Positions 11,268 through 23,089 of a stretch of 64,000 nucleotides of DNA are shown here, one piece after another. The DNA is from Pictodentalium vernedei. Taxonomy: Eukaryota > Mollusca > Scaphopoda > Dentaliida > Dentaliidae. Location: NCBI GenBank assembly GCA_031216915.1, contig CM062296.1:60253084-60317083 (forward strand), read 5' to 3'. A program made the position numbers and the translations under genes. The notes beneath the pieces are model-generated. The model ran no database searches, was not told where the DNA came from, and saw only the letters and a program-made list of their open reading frames with translations. Position 1 is the stretch's first letter, and the number at the start of each line of letters is the position of its first letter.

Positions 11268-11325
11268 GAGAGGTGCACCATCGAAGTGCAGTACGCTTTA
11301 GTACACAGCGCCACCCTGCCCCCAT
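11268..11325 (-). mobile_element. SINE family 1 fragment
   Basis: A short internal piece, 'gtgcaccatcgaagtgcagt' followed by 'acgctttagtacacagcgcc'. It matches the middle of SINE family 1 in reverse. Confidence 0.7.
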
Positions 11326-11379
11326 ATTAAGATCTTCAGAGGGTTAAAATATTCGCTTTAACTATACCATTTTAATCCT

Positions 11380-11561
11380 TTAACCCTTTACCCAACGAAT
11401 CGGCCGCATCTGCCCGCGTAATATGCAAATTGAGAAGTTGAAAAATATTAGTTCCAAGGAGGGGTCCCATGATATGGTTTTGTTGAAATTGTTTGGAAAA
11501 TTTAAAAAAAAATATTTGAAATAATAAATTTTGCTATCGTCTGCGTTGGGTAAAGGGTTAA
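11380..11561 (+). mobile_element. Internally deleted piggyBac-like MITE, subfamily B (B4)
   Basis: It has the intact termini TTAACCCTTTACCCAACGAA and GTTGGGTAAAGGGTTAA, but most of the left arm and central palindrome are gone, leaving 'agttccaaggaggggtccca'. Loss of one hairpin arm is a typical decay route for palindromes. Confidence 0.85.
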
Positions 11562-11562
11562 A

Positions 11563-11888
11563 TGGGGGCGCAGTGGCTGAGTTGGCAGAGGTGCAGGCTG
11601 CAAGTCGAGCGGTCCTCACTCTGTCCTTGGGCAAGACACTTCACCCCATTGCCCACATGTGTGCATGGTGGCGATGTGTACTAAAGCGTACTGCACATCG
11701 ATGGTGCACCTGTCTTCAACCAATGCTAACCCTGCTTGTGTGGAGTTAGTATGTGGGGAATCTGATAGTTGCTCGCTGTTGCCCGGAGGTTCTCCCCAGG
11801 TACTCTGGCTTCTCCACCCGTAAAACTGTCCTGGTCATGGTAAACCACTGTGCAGAAATATGTGACATTAAACACCAATAAATAAATA
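11563..11888 (+). mobile_element. tRNA-derived SINE (family 1, Cys-like head)
   Basis: Head 'cagtggctgagttggcagag' with 'caggctgcaagtcgag'; the B-box region is damaged. It is followed by 'tgtccttgggcaag', the conserved block 'ttctccacccgtaaaactg', and the tail variant ending TTAAACACCAATAAATAAATAA. It begins immediately after the TTAA of the MITE at 11380-11561. Confidence 0.85.
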
Positions 11889-11896
11889 ATCCTTTA

Positions 11897-12030
11897 AAAA
11901 ATGAGCTCATTCCAATGAAGGGTCACAAGCTATGTTTTTCAAGCAAAAATGAAAAAGTAATTAAAACTGAATAGACATTTCTGTGTATAAAGCTGACCGG
12001 TTTTTGCCTTTATGTTGGCTAAAGGGTTAA
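11897..12030. mobile_element. Half piggyBac-like MITE
   Basis: It begins inside a palindrome core ('gagctcattccaatgaaggg'), continues with the 'ctatgttttt' arm, and ends GCTAAAGGGTTAA. The other half is missing, and a SINE ends directly upstream. Either the SINE insertion or a later deletion removed the left arm. Confidence 0.7.
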
Positions 12031-12655
12031 GAATCCTTTAGTTTGGGAAGCACCCTGAAAAGGTGTCCCATTCCACATAGAATTAAATGTTTCAGAAAAG
12101 AGAGTGAAAAACATTCTGTAGCCATGAGTTATATTAAAGATATTTTTTTATTCACATCGAAGTATTAAGGGGGTTAAAATCTGACCATTCAAATATTCCA
12201 TTTTTTTACTTTGTAACTGTGATAGGTGTTTCGAGAAAGCCACACACCACTCCATCCCAAAACCTCTCAATCCTGAGTTATGATTGAGAATAAATAGATT
12301 TTAAAAAAAAATGCTTTGAAAAGTGAAGGTTTCTCGCTCTCTTCAATGACTGAGACTGAAGGTTTGTAACATGATACAACAAAAATATACAGTGCTGTTC
12401 AATGTAACAAAGAATTCTATCTCAGCTTTCTCTCTGGAGATTTCTGTTTTAGATAATGGTTACTGCTTCAGCTAACTCATTTCCCAGTAAATGCTGTAAA
12501 CATATTTTTAACATATAGAGTCCGAAGGCCCCACATGCCTCCAAATCATAGATGACCAAATACCAATGGCAGGCAGTATATCAGTATACCAAAACATTGA
12601 GATAGGATTGATTGAATTTGGGTTATCATGTTGACAAACAGTGCATAGAAGACAT
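12031..12655. other. Unassigned sequence with an old repeat trace
   Basis: Mostly unrecognised. 'ttgagataggattgattgaa' near 12597 matches a segment near 10216 ('atcgagataggacgatccgt'), so the old duplications of 9715-11200 extend here. Confidence 0.45.
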
Positions 12656-12666
12656 TCTATGAATGT

Positions 12667-13005
12667 TATTAATTTATTGGGGTTTAATGACACTTCAACA
12701 GCTAGGCCCACCTCGTGTTGTACAGTTTTTACGGATGGAGGAAACCAGAGAACACAGAGAACCTCCAAACAACAACAAGCAACTGTCTGGCTCCCCAACA
12801 TGCTAACTCCACACAAGCAGGGTTAGTGCAAGTGTATCATCGACATGCAGTATGTCTTTGTACACATCATGATTATGCCATTATTTGGGCAATGGGCGTG
12901 AAGTGTTTTTGCCTAAAGACACAAGGCACTTGCCGCAGATAGGATTCAAACTGAGAACCTCTCGCCTTGCAGCCTGCACCTGTAACTGCTTAGCCACCGT
13001 GCCCC
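12667..13005 (-). mobile_element. tRNA-derived SINE (family 1) with 11-bp target duplication
   Basis: A complete reverse-oriented copy, from the tail ('aatttattggggtttaatga') to the head, where 'cagcctgcacctgtaactgc' is the complement of the Cys-like tRNA arm. It is flanked by the duplication TCTATGAATGT at 12656-12666 and 13006-13016, which fixes both ends. Confidence 0.92.
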
Positions 13006-13024
13006 TCTATGAATGTAATGGGAA

Positions 13025-13190
13025 TACTTTAGAGGCTTATTTTGGGGATAAAATAGTTTTAAAGAAATAAGAAATAGGTTTTCAATGACAGTATTTATAG
13101 ATATTCATTCAAAAATCAGATAATTTTTTCCAAGAAACCAGAAAAGGTATATATCTTCACAGCATTCAAAGGGACCAATCAAGGGAATGC
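13025..13190. repeat. Third copy of the 9715-type segment
   Basis: 'gaaataagaaataggttttc' and 'aagaaaccagaaaaggtata' match 9760-9850. It leads directly into the satellite. Confidence 0.65.
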
Positions 13191-13194
13191 ACAA

Positions 13195-15137
13195 GGAGGT
13201 TCAAAAATATGATTTCCAGCAATTCTGGTAATAGCCCTCGTGACTCCTGTTCAACCTTGGCCCAAATTTTGAATCTCCATCGAGTGTCAACTCGTTTGTT
13301 ATTAGTCCCAGGTCCATACATCATACCATGCTTGAAATATGAGCATGACCCACTTTCACAAATTTTGGCCACACCAACTTTTTATGTAAAAATGGATGTA
13401 TGGACTTCAGGAATGCTTTAGAGAGTCAAAACATGTGATTTCCAGCAATTCTGAAAAATGCATTCAATGACCCCAGGTGACCTCCGTGACCTTGACCCAC
13501 ATTTTTGAACCTCCATCAAGTGTCAACTTATTTAGTGTTGGCTCCAGGTCCATGCATCACACCATGCTTGAGATATGAGCTTGACCCACTTTCAAAAATT
13601 TTGGCCACACCCACTTTTTTCATGAAAAAATGCACATCTGAATTTTGGGGAAGCATTTGGAGGTCAAAAAATGTGATTTCCAGCAATTATGAAAAATGCA
13701 CTCATTGACCCCTGAGTGACCTCGATGACCTTGATCCATATTTTGAATCTCCATCGAGTGTCGACTCATTTGCTGTTGGTCCCAGGTCCATATGTCATAC
13801 CATGCTTGAGATATGAGCGTGACCCACTTTCAAAAAATTTGGCCATGCCCACTTTTTTTTACATCAAAATGCATGTGTGTATGTCAGGAATGGTTTAGGG
13901 TGTCAAAAAATGTGATTTCTAGCAATTATGAAAAAATGCACTTAATGACCCCTAGGTGACCTCCATGACCTTGACCCATATTCTGAATCTCCATCGAGTG
14001 TCGACGCATTTGGTGTTGGTCCCAGGTCCATACGTCATACCATGCTTGAGATATGAGCGTGACCCACTTTCAAAAATTTTGGCCACGCCCACTTTTTATA
14101 CTTCAAAATACAAGTGTGTACGTCAGGAATGCTTTAGGGGGTCAAAAAATGTGATTTCTAGCAATTGTGAAAAATGCACTTAATGACCCCCAGGTGACCT
14201 CCGTGACCTTGACCCATATTTCGAATCTCCATCGTGTGTCGACTCACTTGGTGTTGGTCCCAGGTCCATACGTCATACCATGCTTGAGATATGAGTGTGA
14301 CCCACTTTCAAAAATATTGGCCACGCCCACTTTTTTACGTCAAAATGCATGTGTGTATGTCAGGAATGCTTTAGGGGGTCAAAAAATGTGATTTCTAGCA
14401 ATTATGAAAAATGCACTTAATGACCCCTAGGTGACCTCCGTGACCTTGACCCATATTTTGAATCTCCATCGAGTGTCGACTCATTTGGTGTTGGTCCCAG
14501 GTCCATACGTCATACCATGCTTGAGATATGAGCGTGACCCACTTTCAAAAATTTTGGCCACGCCCACTTTTTTTACGTAAAAATGCATGTGTGTATGTCA
14601 GGAATGCTTTAGGGGGTCAAAAATGTGATTTCTAGCAATTCTGAAAAATGCACTTAATGACCCCTAGGTGACCTCCGTGACCTTGACCCATATTTTGAAT
14701 CTCCATTGAGTGTCGACTCATTTTGGTGTTGGTCCCAGGTCCATACGTCATACCATGATTGAGATATGAGCGTGACCCACTTTCCAAAATTTTGGCCACG
14801 CCCACTTTTTTTTACGTCAAAATGCGTGTGTGTTCGTCAGGAATACTTTAGGGGGTCAAAAAATGTGATTTCCAGCAATTCTGAAAAATACACTCAATGA
14901 CCCCTAGATGACCTCCGTGACCTTGACCCATATTTTGAATCTCCATTGAGTGTCGACTCATTTGGTGTTGGTCCCAGGTCCATACGTCATACCATGCTTG
15001 AGATGTGAGCGTGACCCACTTCCCAAAATTTTGGCCACGCCCACTTTTTTTACGTCAAAATGCATGTGTGTACGTCAGGAATACTTTAGGGGGTCAAAAA
15101 ATGTGATTTCCAGCAATTCTGAAAAATGCACTCAATG
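13195..15137. repeat. Satellite array, eight units of about 238 bp
   Basis: The anchor 'ggtccata' occurs at 13311, 13547, 13785, 14025, 14263, 14500, 14738 and 14977, giving periods of 236-240. Each unit contains 'ctccgtgaccttgaccc', 'ttgagatatgagcgtgaccc' and 'ttttggccacgcccac'. The first two units are the most diverged and units 4-8 are nearly alike, so homogenisation is strongest at the right end. Each unit holds an open frame of about 60-80 codons (HRVSTHLVLVPGPY). Because 238 is not a multiple of three, the frame shifts from unit to unit, which argues against a real repeat protein. Confidence 0.95.
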
Positions 15138-16036
15138 TTGTATGGGTCAAGGTCATGGGACGTGGCCATTGGATATAGAGGTGATGAGAATCGGATAGCA
15201 CTTCGTTGTAATAAGGGGAGATAACTCTGCATAGAGATTACGTGGGATGAAGCAATCTGATTGGTTAGTTAGCGGCAGGAAAGTGAACTGATTGGGTGAT
15301 CTAGATAAATGAAACAACAACGGTACTCGGAATAGGGTCAGAACTAACAAGAACAGATTAGAAAAGCTAAATATAGTGGTGATAATAAGCAAAGCTGTTC
15401 CAGCTAATAGGCTCTTTTACTCTACTGGAGTATAGTCTATGACAAAGGAACATGCCCAGGTAGACGGAAACTATTGCATATATAGATAGAAGCAGAGAAT
15501 TCTGAAAGAATTCGAAATAGTACAACTTGTCGGGTTGTTTGTTGTAATTCTACGAATCGGAAGATACTCTTGTTCAATCGAACTCACTCCCCTGTGTCCC
15601 TCGGTATCATAGCACTACGTGCTAAGCCGATAAAATGGGGTATCCGTAGTGAATAAAGTTATTTTTGGTGATTTGGAGGGGTTGTCGGGTTTATTTTGGT
15701 TAATTCGTGATACTCCGATTCAATCGAACATACCCATCCGAACATATCCCTGTCTTGTTGTAAGCCTTTGGGTAACGTAGCAACCACATGCTACTATAGA
15801 AACCAAGATGACGGCCTCCAGTATACAAAATGGACGACAGAAAAACGTATCACCCCTAACAACACGCGCTGCGCATGCTCTCTAGGACCACGTATCACTA
15901 TGGGGATGACGTCACAAGATGGCAGCTCACGCGCGTTACCATGACAATCAAACACCACATCACTGGGTTACGTGACATGACGTCACTTCCTAGATCCCGC
16001 ACTAGGTCCTGCTAATGAGGCACGATCTCCACATCT
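15138..16036. other. Unassigned, weakly LTR-like sequence
   Basis: The satellite breaks off abruptly at about 15138 ('cactcaatgttgtatggg'). What follows has a TATA-like 'gcatatatag' (about 15477), an AATAAA at about 15650, and two diverged copies of a 145-bp unit ('cttgtcgggtt' near 15526, 'gttgtcgggttt' near 15674, both followed by 'caatcgaac'). A solo LTR is possible, but I found no terminal TG..CA pair with a duplication. Confidence 0.3.
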
Positions 16037-16040
16037 CCTA

Positions 16041-16587
16041 CTACTGACGTGGCTAGAGGTTTCTGATGGGGTGGGGGGGAGGGGGTGGTGGGTGAAGGGC
16101 AGTGAATTTCTGGGGAGGGACTGGGGAGGACCCTCCCCCAATTGGAAATTCACCACCGAGAAAGATTTTGAGACGAAGCAATAAAAGGGGGTATAACATT
16201 GATTCTCGTAACTGAAATGCCAACACATTTATGATCGAATTATCAGGTTATTATTAATTGGTATTCTTCTGGGAATTGAATATGTGCTAAACAAATTCTC
16301 AAGCTTAGAACTTTGAGCACTTCACACTGTCCTAACGATAAATCAGATCTTTTGCAGGAATGATCAATTTTCGATGTTTCATCATTTTGTAACTGTTAAT
16401 GGTGGAATTAACTCAGGATAACGAGTTTACATGATGTGATTTTCTTGAAGTGCATTAAGAGGATTTTTTGTAATGACGATAAGTAAACGTACTATAGAAA
16501 TCTTGTACCGATTGACATCAAGCATACTATAACTTTCTCCGTACCAGCATTCCGCCATTACCACGCAGTCGCCCCCCCCCCCCCCCC
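16041..16587 (+). mobile_element. Eroded relative of the hAT-type element at 45837
   Basis: About 490 bp ('gacgtggctagagg' to 'gacatcaagcatact') align with 45840-46325, sharing for example 'ccaacacatttatgat' and 'ttctgggaattgaatatgtg'. The left CAGG terminus is degraded, and the right side runs into a C homopolymer at about 16571-16587. Confidence 0.75.
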
Positions 16588-16814
16588 CACCCACACACAC
16601 ACATCCCTCAGTCGGATAATTCCGTTACACCCGCGCAGATCACTTTCTAGCAAGGGTTGATACTATAGCTGCCCGACATGAGAAGACGGGATGTAAATGT
16701 TTCAAACAAAGGTACGCACTTGGTGCACCGCAGGCAAACCGACACCTGCAAAATATTGTGTTAAGGGAAGTGTGTCTGTCTGTTCTCATCTGAGGATGTC
16801 CTCAGATTAAATAA

Positions 16815-17045
16815 TTGTAGAATTTGTGCAGAAATACTGTTACATTTAACTGGTATAGTGCTGGAAGGCCATATTTAGGTCTTATTCTGAAGTGCATGTA
16901 CCACAATTTAAAGGCTACATATTCTGCCTATGTGATTCATATTATTTCTGAAGTGATATTATTTAGTCTGTCTGAATATGCCTTGTTACAATTTATTCGA
17001 GAGTGACCATAGGCACCACACCCACAGGCACCACGCCCATAGGCA
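16815..17045. repeat. Relative of the 1309-2394 element and short tandem repeat
   Basis: 'acatttaactggtatagtgc' matches 1403-1422. At 17007-17045 three degenerate copies of 'aggcaccacgcccat' lie in tandem. Confidence 0.6.
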
Positions 17046-17123
17046 CCCTCCCATAAATTGTTGCAAGACAAAGACATATGGACAAATTATGGTCCTCTGT
17101 CTTCATTTTTCAAAGAATTTCAA

Positions 17124-17451
17124 GGAGCGCGGTGGTTCAAACCGAAAGGTCCCTGACTCAATCCCTCCCAGGGGCAACTGCGTTGTGTCCTTGGGCAAGG
17201 CACTTCATCCCGATTGCCCACGTGGGGCATGGTGGCGCTGTGTACTAAGGCGTACTGCACGTCGATGATGCACTTGTTTTCAACCAATGCTAACCCTGCT
17301 TGTGCGGAGTTCGTAAGTTAGGAGTTTGATAGTTGCTCTCCGTTGCTTGGTGGTTCTCTCTGGGTAGTCCGGCTTCTTCCATCCGTAAAACTGTCCGACA
17401 CGAGGTGACCCAGACTGTCGAAAGTGTCATTAAACCCCAATAAATAAATTT
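17124..17451 (+). mobile_element. tRNA-derived SINE (family 1, Arg-like head, internally deleted)
   Basis: It starts 'gagcgcggtggttcaaaccg', with most of the A-box arm deleted. The rest of the body is intact, with the conserved block near 17365 and the tail CATTAAACCCCAATAAATAAA. Confidence 0.88.
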
Positions 17452-17641
17452 GCAAAAAAATTCGCAAATTTTGCGCGTTGCGACTATTGTCGAGCTGCGG
17501 TATCAACAGAAAATAATTCAAGGATAACAACACGAAAATAAATAAATGAATAAATTAGAAAATAAATAAATAAATAACAGCGAAGTGGTGGTGCTCCCAC
17601 CGATAGACAATACAATGCAGGAAAAAAACCCAACAATTATA

Positions 17642-17795
17642 TATCGCTTGACTGGACTGGTTACGTGAAGTAATTCACGAGAGGTGAGGGACGTTGTACA
17701 ACAAACACGAGTGCGCGAATGCGCACGAGTGTTTTACAATATAGTTCCTCGCCTCGAATGAATTATTTCACGTTACCAGTCCAGTCAAGCGATTA
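17642..17795. repeat. Foldback element about 150 bp
   Basis: The arm 'tcgcttgactggactggtta' pairs with 'taaccagtccagtcaagcga'-type sequence near 17775-17793. Inner arms 'gtgaagtaattcacgagagg' and 'gcgaatgcgc' lie near the apex. It has hairpin MITE character. Confidence 0.8.
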
Positions 17796-17836
17796 CTCTG
17801 TTTATTACTTTTCATTATTAACGATAATTATAATAT

Positions 17837-18085
17837 TTAACCTTTACCAAACGTAACGGCCAAAACCGGCCAGCTCTATTATCAAAAATCGCCAATTAAT
17901 TTTCAATATTTTTCATTTTTTGTCTCTAAAACATAGGTTATGACCCCTGATTGGAACGAGATCGTCGAGCTCGTTCCAATGAGGGGTCATAACCTATGTT
18001 TTTGAGACAAAAAATGGAAATAATAGTTATTCAAGAATTTTATTTTGCAAGTGTCGTCTGCTTTTCGTCTTAGGTGAAGGGCTAA
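17837..18085 (+). mobile_element. piggyBac-like MITE, subfamily A (A2)
   Basis: TTAACCTTTACCAAACGTAA to GTGAAGGGCTAA. The core palindrome is 'ttggaacgagatcgtcgagc' onward, and the variable stem position is an A:T pair (left 'gattgg', right 'ccaatg'). Confidence 0.9.
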
Positions 18086-20690
18086 AAAAACAACAACAAA
18101 AACAAAAACAATGAAGTCCCCATTACACCCACGGCAAAGCGTCTTCTTCACAGATACATGACCCAGTTGTTGATTGCATAATTCACTTGTGAAGTTATCG
18201 TTTAAAATCAAAACGGGAAATCCCAGTAAATTACACTTTGGAAAGTAATACATTTTTCTTAGGATAATTCTGACCCTTGACATCCACCCGCAGACAGTTT
18301 TATAAGAAATGATGTAAACGTTTGGAAATACAAAGTGAGGGAAATGAGGCGATTTTCCCATGAGCATGATGGGGCGACAATGGACACGAGAAATTTCCAG
18401 ACAGGCGGTGTAAGGAGCCACGTTGGGAATATCTCTAACAAATGTGACTGTGCGACATTGTGGAAGTTCTTTGATTGTTGCGACAATGGCAATGGGATTT
18501 ATGAACCGGAGGTTCGGTGAACACAAACAATCTCCATTTCCTACTCCGTAATTCAGGGACTAGAAAAGATCCTTGAAACTTTCCGAATGGTGCTTTCAGA
18601 AAATCCAACTTCGTGGTACAGGAAGCCTTGCACTGAAATATTCTGTTGAATACCTTTGGAGTTCGAAGTTTCAGACTGCATACACAGACGTTTCTAATTC
18701 TCTTTGTGAAAACAAACAAAAAAGTATTAAATATTCAAGTCAAGTTGTACGAATTTGAATTTGGGAACTTACAACTCTTTTCGGCTGGAACCATAAAATC
18801 GGGGGTGATAAAATATGTAAATAAAACCATAGAAACCATAGAAAATTTAGACAAATAATGGGGTGCTGGATGAAGCCATCGGTTGTCACATCCATGGCAT
18901 CCGTCGTGGATGAGCCCCCCCCCCCCCACCCCCCCACCACCCATTCCCAAATAAAAGACTAGAATAGTTAAGAACACAACAATTTCAATTTGTGGCAATA
19001 TTTTGGGAGACTCTCTGACTGGCGACGTCGTCCCATTTATGACGTCACAATAATGTGGCTCCATTTAAAGATTTATACATGTTGGTTTATAGCAAATAAG
19101 TACTGAACCAGAAAAAAAAAATGATGACGGAGATTTTATTAGTGGGGTGTAGATTTGAAAATGAAATATTTAATAATATACTCTTTTATGGGGAGGGGGT
19201 GGGGCGGGGTGGCAGCTGCTCTAAATCAATTGTGTTTCTTGTGGACCTGCGCCCCCTAGGGCTGTAGGATTAAATTATTACTGAGCCCCATTTCATTTTT
19301 TCAATTGCTTTGTTGTCGCCAGCTGAACGACATATTTTGTCTTTTCTCAAAAATTTATGCATACCGAACTGAAGAGGTTAAGTTTTCGCATATACATTAA
19401 TCGGTAAAGAAAGTGTTTTTTTTTTATTCTCACAAATCTCCACAACTTTATATTCATTTTCTTCCGCGTGCTTCGTCAATAGCACCGTGTTCCTAAAAGG
19501 TAAAATAGTTTTATTAAGACGATTATCGCGCGCCTGCACTTCTTTCAAGGCGAAATGGTACCGGGTTTTGGTGGGCATCGGACAACAGGACATCCGAATG
19601 TTGAATGATATCAGTCAAAAATAGTTTGCCGCGGTAATTTCCGAAACAAATCACATAGACCCTTACATTTTTAGAGCCGTTTTACGATCTTCAGGTCCAT
19701 ATTATGTGTTATCATAAAGGTCCCCAGAATATACTCACCTTATCGTTTGCATATGGTCTTCTCACGCGTTGCAGGAAATGCTGACCTTTCTTCAAACATC
19801 ACAAACAGCACATTTTAAGGCATATTAAAGGGAGATAACAGGACCAAATTGAAAAGAATAATTTCCCCGTGGTTTTCTCTTGCTTTGGGTTGCAATACAG
19901 TGTTTTTTTCCATTGACGACAGTACTAATCTTTCCTTCTCTTCCCATCTCATCAAGCTGATTTGGGCAAAAACAACCATCTATCCATTTAGTTTATCATC
20001 TCATGAAAAAAAGATAATGAAAAAAATATAGGTCGCCCAGTTTCGCACTGAATGAAATAGACATATTGTTACCTACCCCCACCCAATTTTAATTTTCTCT
20101 CACACATTTCAGATGACAATAGTCACCAATATTTTATATCTTATCCAAAACATGCACTTTAAAATGTTATTCACACTTACAAGCTCAGTTCATTTCTCAC
20201 CAATCGGATAATTCCAGGAACTTTTATCCTCCATTAAAACTTGGGTGCAAACCACTAGAGGCGCTGTTTGCACAAAAACACTGTATTGTAACCTTTTGAA
20301 TATCTTCGTGTTTTCCAAACAAATTTCCAAAGGCAACTGCTGAAACGGCCAGTGAATTATAGAGCCGAATAATCAAGGGCGTCGCCGTTCTTGAATGTAA
20401 CCATTTGAACATCAGGGAATACCTGCGAACCCTTCTCTCTCCCCCAGATTTGACTTGATGCTGTCTTCGCGCTACAACACAAAAGACGATGTAGACCTGC
20501 AAAATGCAGACATTGTCTTACAGTAGTACTATACCGGTGGAGAGAATGTTCAAAGGCACCGCCGGACGTTTCTTCTGAAGGCAAAGTTGAAACAAGGTAA
20601 AGGCCCAGTGGGCCCACTATTGGGGTCTCACTGGGGCTCCAAAACTGATGCAGCCCAACACGTGCTGGTGCATGAAATTTTGTGAAAATG
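18086..20690. other. Long unassigned stretch
   Basis: No protein domain, RNA or repeat family is recognised across this 2.6 kb, apart from C/G homopolymers near 18915 and 19190. Many short frames overlap on both strands. The largest (179 codons, 17987-18526 minus) starts inside MITE A2, and the 141-codon frame at 20357-20782 (minus) ends in a hairpin; neither shows a motif. Confidence 0.4.
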
Positions 20691-20699
20691 ACCAACAGG

Positions 20700-20815
20700 T
20701 GAAGTGGATCTGATTGTATAGACTGCCGGTATTCCGAAATACTCTCTATGTGGACTGCCAATGGCAGTCCACATAGAGACATCTCGATATACCAGCAGTC
20801 TAGTTTGCATTTGAT
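20700..20815. repeat. Hairpin with perfect core
   Basis: The perfect palindrome at about 20749-20785 has arms 'ctctatgtggactgcc' and 'ggcagtccacatagag'. The outer imperfect arms are 'gtatagactgccggtat' and 'gatataccagcagtct'. The apex ACTGCCAATGGCAGT is the reverse complement of the apex at 52478-52492. Confidence 0.85.
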
Positions 20816-21755
20816 TGCTCAGATGCAAGGAAACAACGTTCTGTCGAATTGAAAAATCAAACTTTTCTCCCATTATAGGTCGAACTATGATCGGCTCGAT
20901 GGGTGTAAGCCCCCTCCCCGGTGCAACCATTTTTCCGAATGAGCGACGAAGATTATATAAATACGCCATTGAAATGTTTCTACGAGGACTGCAATTGATC
21001 GTTCAGATGCAGAGAAGCAACGTTCTTAAAATTTTCTCCTGGGATGTAAAGATATGTACATGTAACTCTTGGCGCTCCATACATGATATTCAATTGTATA
21101 GACAATTACGTCATTCTTCCATAGAGGGTACCACTGTATTGAACCACGTGTGTTCTCCCCTTGTTAACAAAATTCACAATGGCTGGAGGAACTTCTCTGG
21201 TGTTCTTCAATAATCCCCAAACTATTACACGGGAGACTCACTTGGTGCATTTCCCGGTAACGTTTTTGGGTCCAGTCCGCCCGTGGGTATAGGAGAATCT
21301 GCAGGGACAAAGTCTGTTTTCTGGATGGAGTACTATTCCCTCCAACGACCATCACAATCCCGTTACGCCGCGACTGGTAATGTTATAATCGTTATTTCAA
21401 CTTTGAAATAGTTATTGTTCTAATACATGTATAACTGGCTAAGAAGGGGTTCAGGCTTCATGGCTGGGCAGTTTCCATCAGTGGTGGTTTGGGGGGGGGG
21501 GGGGGGGCGGGAGAGGGAAAAAATATGTAACTAAAGCCATGAAATCCAGCTTTCTATATGAAACCAGCCACCAAAAAGGACTTGGAGAGAGATGCATGGT
21601 GACAAGGCCGCACTTTTAAAAGTTGGCCCAGGATGGCTATCAATTTTTGTCCTTCAGTGATTTTAATTAAACCATCTGACTCCTGTGTACAGTACTTACA
21701 GACAAAATGGTAGGTCTAAATGAATATTCATTCATGCATAGGTTGTTTTCATTAG
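20816..21755. other. Unassigned sequence
   Basis: 'tcagatgcaaggaaacaacg' at 20819 recurs as 'tcagatgcagagaagcaacg' near 21003, an imperfect direct repeat about 185 bp apart. A G homopolymer lies at about 21489-21507. No gene recognised. Confidence 0.4.
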
Positions 21756-21759
21756 TTGC

Positions 21760-21892
21760 ACTCTAAAATGAGTTGGGCTAAAAGTGAACCCAAACCAAGT
21801 GGGTTGCGTGAATATAAACACTAATTGGGTTCATATTCGACAACCCAGTTGATTTGGGTTGATTTTTTACCCAACTGATTTTAGAGCAATAG
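21760..21892. mobile_element. Short MITE with 'acccaac' inverted repeats
   Basis: Termini CACTCTAAAATGAGTTGGG and the complement CCCAACTGATTTTAGAGC, with inner repeats of 'caacccagttgatttgggtt'. A relative lies at 59527-59665. Confidence 0.75.
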
Positions 21893-21932
21893 TCAATACA
21901 AAATCAACCTTCTAGCCCCTAATGCAGGACAT

Positions 21933-22377
21933 CCAGGCCTGGCGTTTTCAGGAGAGCGATTTATTCGCTCGCCTACTGCTCGCCTTAAAAAATGAGGAGA
22001 GCGAAAACTAGCCCTCCTGGCCTTAGAAAATGATGATTACCATAACAGACTATTCCTAAAGCTCACAACTTTTAAGATCGCTGCTGTGTTAGTGGTCTCA
22101 GTTAGTCGGCCACACTGCCCCTCCCACACCTTCGGGCCTTGCCGAGGCCCGGAGGTGTGGGAGGGGCAGCGTAGCCGTCTCACAGAGACTGCCTTGTTAG
22201 CAGGCCAAATAAAATGTACAAAACCCTCGACTGGCCTCGAGGCAGAATTGATTATTAGTAAAACTTCATTTTGCCACTTTTAGCTTTTGTAAGCCTGAGG
22301 AGAGCTAATCGCTCCCCTAGGCCATGCGAAAGGAGTGATTTTTAGACCTCCTGCATTTTTAAGAATGTCAGGCCTGG
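21933..22377. mobile_element. Non-autonomous DNA element with 4-bp duplication, copy 1
   Basis: Termini CCAGGCCTGGCGTTTTCAGG and the complement of CCAGGCCTGACATTCTTAAA, flanked by ACAT at 21929-21932 and 22378-22381. A hairpin at about 22105-22175 contains 'gcccctcccacacctt' and its inverse. A second copy sits at 40658-41072. The superfamily is not assigned. Confidence 0.8.
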
Positions 22378-22996
22378 ACATCACAGTAGATTCCACACAG
22401 ACCACACCAGTGAGTAACCTGGGTCCTCTACAGGGACGTAGCTAGGTTTTCAATGGGTCCTTTATGAACATTCCAACTAGGGATGGGTACTCATAAGGGT
22501 GCCACCACCCGACCCCTATTCCCACACCAGAAAGGGGAAATCTTTCAAAATGTTGATTCCGAATGACTGTACCGGTAGTTTTTTAGGCATTCTGAGAATA
22601 TTTCCAGGCGATTTAAATGACTGCAGCTAAATATCTAGGTACATAATTTAAGGTTTTCAGACCGCACAAGTTTTTTGTGGTTCTGTAGTCTGTAAGTAGG
22701 CCCTATCTGCCTTCATTAGGAATTGTGCCAATTACCAATAATTTATTAATTAATTATCTCAAATATGAGGTCATGCTGAGCAGTGAGCACACGAATCTTG
22801 AAATGAACCCAATGACTAACAACCATTTATTATGCCTACAAAGTATGAGTAATGAGTTAACTGACTAACTCAGCCTATATGTGAGACATTAATTCAACAA
22901 TACCAAACACAAATCAAAATTTTCAGTCTAGCTATATCTGTGTTTCACGAGAGTACAGAGCCAAAGAAAACTGTGCTCAATTTTGGTAGTAACTTT
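22378..22996. other. Unassigned sequence
   Basis: 'cagggacgtagctagg' near 22434 resembles the terminus of the hAT-type family at 45837, but no matching partner end with a duplication was found. Nothing else recognised. Confidence 0.4.
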
Positions 22997-23089
22997 AAAC
23001 AAGAGGCCCCAAGGGGCCCGAGAGCGCTCACCTAACACTGACAACTATCTACCGACGGTCCTGATTTGAACAAACTTGCATCTGCCCCA

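Noticed and set aside
13209-15198. Series of 60-80-codon frames in the satellite as a repeat-protein gene
   Set aside because: The unit length is not a multiple of three and the frames stop within each unit; best explained as repeat translation.
18259-18858. Overlapping frames on both strands as a small gene
   Set aside because: No domain, signal peptide or splice-consistent extension; simultaneous openness on several frames suggests chance.
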